This document shows positions 1 through 5,586 of a DNA stretch of 6,207 nt, one piece after another (position 1 is the first letter of the stretch; the number at the start of each line of letters is the position of its first letter). The stretch comes from Bacteroidota bacterium. Its GTDB lineage: Bacteria > Bacteroidota > Ignavibacteria > UBA10030 > UBA8401. A program made the position numbers and the translations under genes. The notes under the pieces are model-generated. The model saw nothing but the letters and a program-made list of their open reading frames with translations. It did not search any database and was not told where the DNA came from. The DNA lies in contig JAVBYH010000181.1 of NCBI GenBank assembly GCA_030824175.1, positions 1-6,207 on the forward strand. Direction: 5' to 3'.

Positions 1-129
1 TTTTTTCTTCAATTCGTTCATGTGCTTGCGGACGCGTGTACCGGCCGATTTGTTGCCTTTTTCGTAGAATTTCACGAAATCTTTTTCAAAGCTCTGAACA
101 AGTTCGATGATCTCACTGTATCTGCTCAT
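1..129 (-). CDS. Histone H1/Hc1-like DNA-binding protein, 5' part only
   Basis: The first 43 codons of a gene that runs off the left edge of the window. The product begins MSRYSEIIELVQSFEKDF and continues through a GNKSAGTRVRKHMNELKKK segment. I recognise this from memory as the N-terminal helix and basic signature of the small Hc1/histone H1-like proteins of Bacteroidota and Chlorobiota. Family members are short (roughly 60 residues or more), lysine-rich and thought to bind and compact DNA. The visible part is already rich in Lys and Arg at its end. Two adjacent ATGs exist (132-130 and 129-127). I prefer the second because it lies 6 nt from the AAGGAG ribosome site, against only 3 nt for the first. 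The gene stands alone after an AT-rich gap with its own candidate promoter. The C-terminus is not visible, so length and stop are unknown. Confidence 0.8.
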   Translation of the reverse strand, partial: MSRYSEIIELVQSFEKDFVKFYEKGNKSAGTRVRKHMNELKKK

Positions 130-135
130 CATTGT

Positions 136-141
136 CTCCTT
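136..141 (-). promoter_or_regulatory. Ribosome binding site (AAGGAG) of the Hc1-like gene
   Basis: On the minus strand AAGGAG is followed by ACA and then two ATG codons in a row. The spacing is 3 nt to the first and 6 nt to the second, which favours the second as the start. It is the clearest Shine-Dalgarno sequence in the window; the CPBP and kinase genes have none that I can see. Confidence 0.7.
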
Positions 142-189
142 CGTTGGTTGGTAAAAAGTAGTGAACTTTATTTCCAAGAGTTAGGGTTA

Positions 190-214
190 TCACTTCGCTC
201 ACATCTTGAAGTGA
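190..214. repeat. 7-bp inverted repeat in the leader of the Hc1-like gene
   Basis: TCACTTC at 190-196 is matched by GAAGTGA at 208-214, with an 11-nt spacer. It lies between the candidate promoter (236-265) and the start codon, so it would be in the 5' untranslated leader or act as a protein-binding site. Seven base pairs with an 11-nt loop is only modest evidence; it could be chance. Confidence 0.3.
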
Positions 215-235
215 ACACCTATTTCATTATGTTTC

Positions 236-265
236 AAAATAAGCCTATTTTCGCTAAAAAGTCAA
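236..265 (-). promoter_or_regulatory. Candidate sigma-70-type promoter for the Hc1-like gene
   Basis: On the minus strand TTGACT (265-260) is followed after 18 nt by TATTTT (241-236), inside an AT-rich gap of about 160 bp. Transcription from it would give a leader of roughly 100 nt. The -35 matches the consensus at five of six positions and the -10 is fair. In Bacteroidota-type promoters the consensus differs, so the assignment is tentative. Confidence 0.45.
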
Positions 266-290
266 GTAAAATTTTAGTACCGGGAAATTT

Positions 291-1121
291 TTACACATGG
301 GAGGAATTTGCGGTCTTTTTGCGTTTCCCGGCCGCGACGTACACGATCACAAACAGTATCACAATCACGGCCGACGTGATCACTCCATCCCCGAAGAAGA
401 ACAGGTTCTCCGTCGTGAAGAATGCATCGGTCACACCGGTCACGCCCGAGAGCACCGACGGTGTTATTGTGAGCACACCGATGCGGAATGCGTAACTCAC
501 CCAGAGCGAGCGGCTCGCGCGGTAGAGGGCCGCCGCACCGATGCCGACAGCCATGTAATAGAACACGAGAAGCCCGGCGCTGATCCACGAGTATTCTTCC
601 AGTGGCAGCACTTCGACGATCGCATAGGCCGCCCAGAGCACCGTCGACACGGCGAGTCCCGCGACCGCCCTCCCCGATTTCATGTATTCGGACAGCACAT
701 AGCCGCGGAACACATATTCTTCGACGAACACGGTGGTGACCGAAAAAATGAACACCGCAGGGATGTCGAACAGCAGTGTCAGGAGCAGCGTGGCGCCGTT
801 TTCGGGAGCGGCGAAGGTCACCTTCTTCGCGAAGAGCCCCCCCCCGACAACAGCCCCGGAAATGAGCGCGGGGATGAGGAAGGCGCCCACGGAATTCACG
901 AGGCTCCATGCAAAGACGCCGCGCGACCGGGCCTCGGTCTTCCACGAGCCGGGCTTCGCCAGCAGCATATAGAGCCCGGCGAGCAGGATCGTCTTGCCGT
1001 CGAACAGCAGCTCCCACACATAGAAATGCGTCTTGATCGATGCCATCGCGCACGCCCCGGCGACGAGCGCGATCGAGGCGATGCCGAGCAGGAAAAGGAA
1101 TGATGGCTGCCTGGATGTCAT
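291..1121 (-). CDS. CPBP (Abi) family intramembrane protease-like protein, histidine ligands missing
   Basis: A 276-residue, very hydrophobic protein with about six to eight likely membrane segments (for example near residues 8-27, 74-95, 110-133, 152-170, 180-200 and 246-264) and a basic C-terminal tail, KRKKT. The family-defining EExxxR motif is present as EEYVFRG, with E134, E135 and R139. The usual second motif, FxxxH, reads W163-AAY-A167. The third motif, HxxxN/D, after a recognisable SLWVS (205-209), reads R213-IGV-L217. The only histidines in the protein are H32 and H275. In known CPBP proteases (the Rce1 type) the Glu pair and these His residues build the active site, so this member is probably inactive or works differently. 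A stop codon lies four codons upstream of the ATG, which fixes the start. No Shine-Dalgarno is evident, fitting translation from an SDR-CPBP transcript. A run of nine G encodes G93-G95. Confidence 0.8.
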   Translation of the reverse strand: MTSRQPSFLFLLGIASIALVAGACAMASIKTHFYVWELLFDGKTILLAGLYMLLAKPGSWKTEARSRGVFAWSLVNSVGAFLIPALISGAVVGGGLFAKKVTFAAPENGATLLLTLLFDIPAVFIFSVTTVFVEEYVFRGYVLSEYMKSGRAVAGLAVSTVLWAAYAIVEVLPLEEYSWISAGLLVFYYMAVGIGAAALYRASRSLWVSYAFRIGVLTITPSVLSGVTGVTDAFFTTENLFFFGDGVITSAVIVILFVIVYVAAGKRKKTANSSHV

Positions 1122-1138
1122 GGATGATTTTTTTTAGG

Positions 1139-1165
1139 GCGAGATTTATCTCGCTCGTTTTTTTT
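1139..1165 (+). terminator. Hairpin plus T-tract between SDR and CPBP genes, terminator-like on the plus strand
   Basis: GCGAGATTTATCTCGC (1139-1154) is a perfect 7-bp stem with a 2-nt loop (or 6 bp with a tetraloop). On the plus strand it is followed by TCG and then eight T (1158-1165), as in an intrinsic terminator. On the minus strand, where the genes are, it is followed by CCCT and a run of A, so it should not terminate the operon. A second T8 run (1128-1135) precedes it on the plus strand. No plus-strand gene ends here, so it might stop antisense transcripts or act as an RNA-stability hairpin between the two cistrons. Confidence 0.4.
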
Positions 1166-1179
1166 CGCTGCCGCCCACG

Positions 1180-1938
1180 TTATCCGGCAAGCACGCTGCC
1201 GCCGTTCACGTTCAGTATCTCGCCGGTGATGTGGCGCGCCCAATCGGAGGCCAGAAACAGCACGGGACCCGCGATGTCTTCAGGCGTCGGGATGCGGCCG
1301 AGGGGGATGCCCTTGCGCACCGCCTCCTTGAATTTTTTGTCCTTGAAGATCCCGGCGTTCAGGTCCGTTTCAACCCATCCCGGAGCGACACTGTTCACGG
1401 TGATGTTGAACGGCGCGAGCTCGGTCGAGATCGCCTTCGTGAAGGAGATGAGTGCGCCCTTCGATGCGGCATAGTGCGAATGCTGGGCCTCTCCCCTCTG
1501 GGCGGCGGTGCTCGTAATGGTGATGATCTTCCCGGACCTCCTCTGCTTCATGAACGGGACGACGGCGTTCGTGATGTAGAATGTGCCGTTCACGTTCACG
1601 TTCATCGTTTCGCGCCACACGGAGGCGGGGAAATCGCCGATCTCGCCGAACGTCCAGATCGCGGCGTTGTTCACGAGTATGTCGATGCGTCCGAATTTTT
1701 CCATCGCCTTCCGGACGACGACGTTCGCGCTTTTTTCCAACGCCACATCAGCCTTCACCGCGAGGCACGAGCGGCCGAGGGCCTCCACCTTCGCGACGAT
1801 GTTCGCCGCCGCCGACGCGTTATGGGCATAGGTGATGACGATGTTGGCGCCGGCCTTCGCGAACAAGACGGCGCACGCCGCACCGATGCCGCGCGAGCCG
1901 CCTGTGATGATTGCCACCTGTCCTTCAAGAGAGATCAT
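1180..1938 (-). CDS. Short-chain dehydrogenase/reductase, FabG-like
   Basis: A complete 252-residue classical SDR, the usual length for the family. It is a soluble NAD(P)-dependent oxidoreductase with a Rossmann fold. The cofactor motif TGGSRGIG is at residues 12-19, the adenine-pocket motif D64 and NNAA at 90-93. The catalytic set is N115, S143, Y156 and K160 (YAASK), followed by the PGWVETD loop (186-192) and the C-terminal ILNVNGGSVLAG. R16 in the glycine-rich loop is compatible with NADPH use. This resembles 3-oxoacyl-ACP reductase (FabG), but many SDRs with other substrates look the same and no fatty-acid genes are nearby, so the substrate is unknown. The ATG lies about 10 nt after an AAGGA, and a TAA four to five codons upstream limits alternative starts. 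It is the first gene of a probable two-gene unit with the CPBP gene, 58 bp downstream. Confidence 0.9.
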   Translation of the reverse strand: MISLEGQVAIITGGSRGIGAACAVLFAKAGANIVITYAHNASAAANIVAKVEALGRSCLAVKADVALEKSANVVVRKAMEKFGRIDILVNNAAIWTFGEIGDFPASVWRETMNVNVNGTFYITNAVVPFMKQRRSGKIITITSTAAQRGEAQHSHYAASKGALISFTKAISTELAPFNITVNSVAPGWVETDLNAGIFKDKKFKEAVRKGIPLGRIPTPEDIAGPVLFLASDWARHITGEILNVNGGSVLAG

Positions 1939-1978
1939 TGCCGGGCATCCTTAGCATGGAAAGCGTGAGGGAATCTCG

Positions 1979-1995
1979 AATTCAATCATTGAATT
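1979..1995. promoter_or_regulatory. 17-bp palindrome, candidate operator of the SDR-CPBP unit
   Basis: AATTCAATCATTGAATT has perfect 8-bp arms around a central C. It overlaps the candidate -10 element (1997-1992) and covers the expected transcription start, about 41 bp upstream of the SDR start codon. That placement is typical of a repressor binding site. No T-tract follows on either strand, so it does not look like a terminator. No regulator gene is visible in the window, so the binding protein is unknown. Confidence 0.5.
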
Positions 1996-2020
1996 TACAC
2001 ATTCCACGCTCGCAAGGCAA
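1992..2020 (-). promoter_or_regulatory. Candidate sigma-70-type promoter of the SDR-CPBP unit
   Basis: On the minus strand TTGCCT (2020-2015) is followed after exactly 17 nt by TAAATT (1997-1992). The leader to the SDR start would be about 45-50 nt and includes the AAGGA ribosome site. Just upstream, GAATAAT occurs twice 12 bp apart (2021-2027 and 2033-2039 on the plus strand). This is close to one helical turn and could be an activator site, though it is short. Confidence 0.5.
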
Positions 2021-2078
2021 GAATAATCAACGGAATAATAGGCGCGGGAAGTTCAGAAGGGGAATTGCAGGCGGACGG

Positions 2079-5012
2079 TCACGCACTCTCGAGCACGGAC
2101 CGGATCGCCGCCTGAAGGTCGAGTATCTTCACCGGCTTCGCCAGCACGTCCCGCACGCCGATCTTCAGGAGTTCGGTTTGCGTGGTGCCGTCGAGATAGC
2201 CCGAGGAGACGATCACTTTCACATCCGGATTGATCTCGCGGAGGTGTGCGTAGAGTTCCTCGCCTCCCATTTCGGGCATGCCGAGATCGGTGATGACGAT
2301 GTCGATTTCATTGTACCGGTCCCGGAACAGCTCGAGCGCCTCGCGGCCGCCTGATGCCGTATGCACAGTATACCCACAGGCAACGAGCAGTTCTTCGAGC
2401 GTCTCGCGTATGATGATCTCATCGTCGACAAGGAGGATCCGTTGCATGCCGTGCGGCGTCGGCCGCGGCACGGCGGCCGGCGGCGCGGACACGGATCCGG
2501 GGGCGGAGGGAAAATAAATGGTGATTGTCGTTCCGCGCCCGGGTTCCGATTCCACATCGATGACCCCCTCGTGGTTCTTGACGATGCCATGAACGCTCGA
2601 AAGGCCGAGGCCGGTTCCCTTCTCGCGTTCCTTCGTCGTGAAGAACGGATCGAACATTTTCCGCTTCACGGAGTCGCTCATGCCGACGCCGGTGTCGGTC
2701 ACGCTCAGTCCGATGCAGGCGGGGGCATCGGCGTGGGAGATCGAAAGATTAAGCATCGACGGATCCGCGATGAATTCCCGGATCGTGATCGTGCCGCGGT
2801 TATGCATGGCATCGCCGGCATTCATGGCAAGGTTGAGCATCGCCTGCTGGATCTGGCCCGCATCACCCATGATGATGTCGTCTTCCGTCTCGATGACGGT
2901 CCGTATGGCGATCGATTTCGGCAGGAAGTGCTTGAGCATCTCCTGCAGGTCGGCGATCGTGTGCGACAGGGAGATGGGCTTCAGCTGCACCTGATCGGGG
3001 CGGGAGAAGACGAGAAGCTGGCGCGAGATCGAGGTGCCGCGCGACGACGCCTCGACGATGCGATCCACGTATTTTTGCAGGTCGGGATCGGGCGCGATCT
3101 TCGACTGGAGCATCTCCGCAGAACCGAGGATCATCGCGAGCAAGTTGTTGAAATCATGCGCAATGCCTCCGGCGAGCGTGCCGATGCCCTCGAGCTTCTG
3201 CGACTGCACGAGCTGTTGTTCTAGCGTCTTGCGAAGCGACACATCCCTGAAAATGCCGAGGAGGATCGACTCCTGGTTCTCCATCTCGATGTACGAGTTC
3301 GTCACTTCGAACCACATGTTCCGGCCGTCCTTCAGGCGAAGTTCGCGTTCGAAGTACGGCTCGATGGTGCGGCTTGCAAACCGTTCGCGGTAGATGCGCA
3401 CAGTCTGGTCGTGGAGCTCGGGATTGTAGATCACCGAGAGAGGCTTGCCCGACAGCTCTTCGCGTTCCATGCCCGCCATCCGGCAGTAGGCCTGATTCAC
3501 CATGAGCACCGTGCCGTCCTTGTCCGTGAGCCGCATCCCGTCCACGGCCTTGTCCCATACCGCCTGGAATTTCTGCTGCGATGCGCGGATGAGCTCGTCG
3601 GACTGCTTGCGGTCGGCGACGAGCGTCGAGAGCTGCGTGTAGAGCATTTCAATTTTCGTTTTCTGTTCGATCTCGATCCGGCGGAGGCGGTTCGACTTGG
3701 CGTAGAGAAAGACGAGCGCGATCACCGCGGCGATCACAACGAGGATGAACGCGGCGAGCACGTAGATCTGCTGCTGTTTGTTCGCGATCGACATCTCGTT
3801 AAGCACCGCCTCCTGGCGGAGGCGCGCGATCTCATCTTCCTTCTGTGCGAGGTCGGAGGAGAAAACGGCGTTGGCGACGCCGAACTTTTCAGCCGTCGTG
3901 AAGACTGAATCCGTGAGGGCGGTGTATGCCTTCAGGGAGGCGAAGGCGCGGCGCACGTCGCCGAGTTTTTCGTACACCGTGAGCTGGAGCGACAACGCTT
4001 CGCGCAGCAGGTCGTATGCCCGCGCGTGCTCGCAGTACGGGATCGCCTCGTCGAGCGAGGCGATGGCGCTGCGATAGCCGCCGCTCGAGACATGGGCGCG
4101 CGCGATGGCGAGCGACGCCTCGGCCTCGCCGTGCTCCTCATGGATGGCCGTCGACGCCTCGCGCGCCAGACGGAGCAGCGCCACTGCCCTGCCGTATTTT
4201 TTTTTACTGACGTACGCCTCGCCCATGTTGAAGAGCGTGTACGCCTCGGTCCCCTTGTCACGCCGCGAACGGGCGAGCCCGAGGAGGGGGCCGAGCATCC
4301 TGAGCGCGGAGTCCGCCCTGCCCTGGCGATACAGGAGGCATGCGAGATTGTTCAGCACAAGCATCTTGAATTTAGTCGTATCCTTCGACGGCACCATCGT
4401 GAGGGCGCTGTCGAAATACTGGCGCGCCTTCTCGAAGTGCGAGAGCCTCAGGTAGATCGTGCCGATCGAATTCATCATGCTCGCGGCACTGCCGCGCTTG
4501 CCGAGACGCTCGTAGATCTTCAACGCCTTGAGCGAATACTCCATGGCGTTCGTATAGAGTCCCATATAGTTGTACGTGACGGCGGTGATGCCGTACGTGC
4601 GCGCCACTTCATAGTCGTGTTTCACCTCGAGGTTCAGCACGAGCGCCTGCCGGGCATACTCGCCCGACGTCCCGAAGTCCCCAAGGCTCAGGTAGATCTT
4701 GCTGAGCGAGTTCAGCAGGTATCCCTCCTCGTTCTTGTCACCGCGGGCGTGCGCCAGGCGAGCGGCCTCGCGCGTGAACGGGATCGCCTTGTAGGGATCG
4801 TGGCGAAGGAGCGAATCGGCGAAATGTTCCATGACCTCGAACTGCTTGTGTGCAGGCCGGGCGGCGATCGAGGCGCGAACGCTGTCGTACGTCGAGCGCC
4901 AAGCACCGACCGGGGTGCGAACGCTGTCGTTCGTCGTGCGCGGGGCGCCTGAAATGACCGGCACGGCAATGCAGGTCAAAAGCAGCAATATGAGGATCGT
5001 TGTGCGGCTCAT
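2079..5012 (-). CDS. Hybrid sensor histidine kinase: signal peptide, TPR array, TM, PAS, HisKA, HATPase, receiver
   Basis: A 977-residue membrane sensor. Residues 1-23 form a signal peptide (hydrophobic ILILLLLTCIAVPVI, likely cleaved after SGA). Residues about 56-365 contain seven or eight TPR helix pairs. A coiled coil (about 388-415) leads to one membrane span (about 416-437) followed by positive residues, placing the TPR domain outside the cytoplasmic membrane. A second coiled coil (about 440-480) precedes a PAS/PAC domain (about 479-594). HisKA has the phospho-accepting H619 in GGIAHDFNNLL. The HATPase has the N box NLAMNAGDAM (727-736), DTGVGM (773-778), DPFFTTK (788-794) and GTGLGL (799-804). 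A Pro/Ala linker leads to a receiver domain with D863/D864, acceptor D909, S936/S937 and K959. All key residues are intact. No HPt or DNA-binding domain is present, so the output partner lies elsewhere. The ATG follows an in-frame TAA by one codon, which fixes the start; no Shine-Dalgarno is visible. A9 encodes K270-K272. Confidence 0.95.
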   Translation of the reverse strand: MSRTTILILLLLTCIAVPVISGAPRTTNDSVRTPVGAWRSTYDSVRASIAARPAHKQFEVMEHFADSLLRHDPYKAIPFTREAARLAHARGDKNEEGYLLNSLSKIYLSLGDFGTSGEYARQALVLNLEVKHDYEVARTYGITAVTYNYMGLYTNAMEYSLKALKIYERLGKRGSAASMMNSIGTIYLRLSHFEKARQYFDSALTMVPSKDTTKFKMLVLNNLACLLYRQGRADSALRMLGPLLGLARSRRDKGTEAYTLFNMGEAYVSKKKYGRAVALLRLAREASTAIHEEHGEAEASLAIARAHVSSGGYRSAIASLDEAIPYCEHARAYDLLREALSLQLTVYEKLGDVRRAFASLKAYTALTDSVFTTAEKFGVANAVFSSDLAQKEDEIARLRQEAVLNEMSIANKQQQIYVLAAFILVVIAAVIALVFLYAKSNRLRRIEIEQKTKIEMLYTQLSTLVADRKQSDELIRASQQKFQAVWDKAVDGMRLTDKDGTVLMVNQAYCRMAGMEREELSGKPLSVIYNPELHDQTVRIYRERFASRTIEPYFERELRLKDGRNMWFEVTNSYIEMENQESILLGIFRDVSLRKTLEQQLVQSQKLEGIGTLAGGIAHDFNNLLAMILGSAEMLQSKIAPDPDLQKYVDRIVEASSRGTSISRQLLVFSRPDQVQLKPISLSHTIADLQEMLKHFLPKSIAIRTVIETEDDIIMGDAGQIQQAMLNLAMNAGDAMHNRGTITIREFIADPSMLNLSISHADAPACIGLSVTDTGVGMSDSVKRKMFDPFFTTKEREKGTGLGLSSVHGIVKNHEGVIDVESEPGRGTTITIYFPSAPGSVSAPPAAVPRPTPHGMQRILLVDDEIIIRETLEELLVACGYTVHTASGGREALELFRDRYNEIDIVITDLGMPEMGGEELYAHLREINPDVKVIVSSGYLDGTTQTELLKIGVRDVLAKPVKILDLQAAIRSVLESA
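4875..4942 (-). repeat. 42-bp-period direct repeat within the kinase gene (14 codons)
   Basis: Two 26-bp copies at 4875-4900 and 4917-4942 differ at only three positions. They lie exactly 42 bp apart, so reading frame is kept. In the protein they give R25-TTNDSVR and R39-STYDSVR, directly after the predicted signal peptide and before the TPR domain. The rest of each 14-residue unit has diverged. This looks like an in-frame tandem duplication in a flexible linker. Confidence 0.7.
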
Positions 5013-5054
5013 CGGTTATGTCTGCGTGTGTTGGGCCCCGGCAATGGTGACGGG

Positions 5055-5071
5055 GCGGGACGGAAACCCGC
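5055..5071. repeat. Short GC-rich inverted repeat upstream of the kinase gene
   Basis: GCGGG (5055-5059) pairs with CCCGC (5067-5071) around a 7-nt loop. It would be a small hairpin in the leader of the kinase mRNA, some 45 nt before the start codon. In GC-rich DNA a 5-bp stem is weak evidence. Confidence 0.2.
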
Positions 5072-5128
5072 AGTCGTAACGGGACCATCCACACTGGTAG
5101 GAGCAAAAAGCGGGCCATACATGATATG

Positions 5129-5165
5129 CGCGAATCCTTCGCGAAAGACCGGAATTATGATCCGG
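5129..5165. repeat. Two adjacent inverted repeats upstream of the kinase gene
   Basis: CGCGAA-TCC-TTCGCG (5129-5143) is a perfect 6-bp inverted repeat with a 3-nt spacer. Six bases later comes CCGGA-ATTATGA-TCCGG (5149-5165), 5 bp with a 7-nt spacer. They sit in the 192-bp gap between the decayed anti-sigma-like gene and the kinase gene. No T-tract follows on the minus strand, so a classical terminator is unlikely. A weak -10-like TATCAT lies just downstream on the minus strand (about 5125-5120) without a good -35, so the first repeat could be an operator. This is speculative. Confidence 0.35.
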
Positions 5166-5204
5166 TGAGACAGAAGAGAATGGCTAGAGTTGGCCATTTG
5201 ACGT

Positions 5205-5529
5205 TTACCGGACGGCAAGCGGTGTGCGGACTCCGTCGCGAATGTGGTAGATCACGCCGTCGTTCAGTACCTTCAGATACGCAGCGTCGATCGTGCCGGT
5301 AAGCTTCCCCTGGCGCGTCAGTTAGTCGTGAAGCCGCATGGTTTGGTCGATGCTTTTTACCTCGATGTTCTTCATGTCGTGCGTAAATATAGAACGCGGT
5401 GATCTCTGCGGCGAGCGCACGGCATCCCTCGCACGCGGCGATGTGCGCCTCGATGCGTTCCTTCTGGTCCTGCGCCCCTTCATCACCCAGGAGAAAGAGT
5501 TCAAGCGTATGTTCGTCGATGTGGATCAT
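5205..5529 (-). pseudogene. Decayed anti-sigma-factor-like gene (zinc-finger HxxxCxxC N-terminus)
   Basis: From the ATG at 5529, preceded by AAGAGG at 5538-5533, the product starts MIHIDEHTLELFLLGDEG. Its helix carries H29-IAA-C33-EG-C36, the zinc-binding motif of anti-sigma factors of the zf-HC2 type, which hold an ECF sigma factor inactive. After about residue 47 this frame turns into Arg/His-rich text. The next frame continues with plausible sequence (THDMKNIEVKSIDQTMRLHD), hits TAA at 5324-5322, and then carries on in the same frame to LNDGVIYHIRDGVRTPLAVR and a TAA at 5207-5205. So one extra base near 5385-5395 plus one ochre codon separate three pieces of what looks like one 108-codon gene. 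No membrane segment is seen. Either the gene is dead or the sequence has errors. The part from MKNIEVK onward could instead be a separate small gene fragment. Confidence 0.6.
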
Positions 5530-5586
5530 CTACCTCTTAGTCGTTTCAATGCTATCGTCGGTCCGAAAAATAAATACATGAATCGT

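Noticed and set aside
22..495. Plus-strand ORF of 157 codons across the left gap
   Set aside because: It spans the antisense of the Hc1-like gene, the AT-rich gap with promoter signals and the 3' end of the CPBP gene. It has no ribosome site and no recognisable domain.
2041..2078. Intrinsic terminator after the kinase gene
   Set aside because: No stable stem followed by a T-run is visible on the minus strand between the kinase stop and the SDR promoter.
4026..4952. Long plus-strand ORF of 308 codons opposite the kinase gene, and similar ones at 2361-3224 and 297-1103
   Set aside because: These are antisense shadows of GC-rich genes. They are rich in Arg, His, Glu and Gly with no domain structure, and the opposite strand encodes well-defined proteins.
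5385..5395. Programmed ribosomal frameshifting in the anti-sigma-like gene
   Set aside because: There is no recognisable slippery heptamer, stimulatory structure or internal Shine-Dalgarno. A second stop codon downstream in the new frame also makes decay or sequence error simpler.
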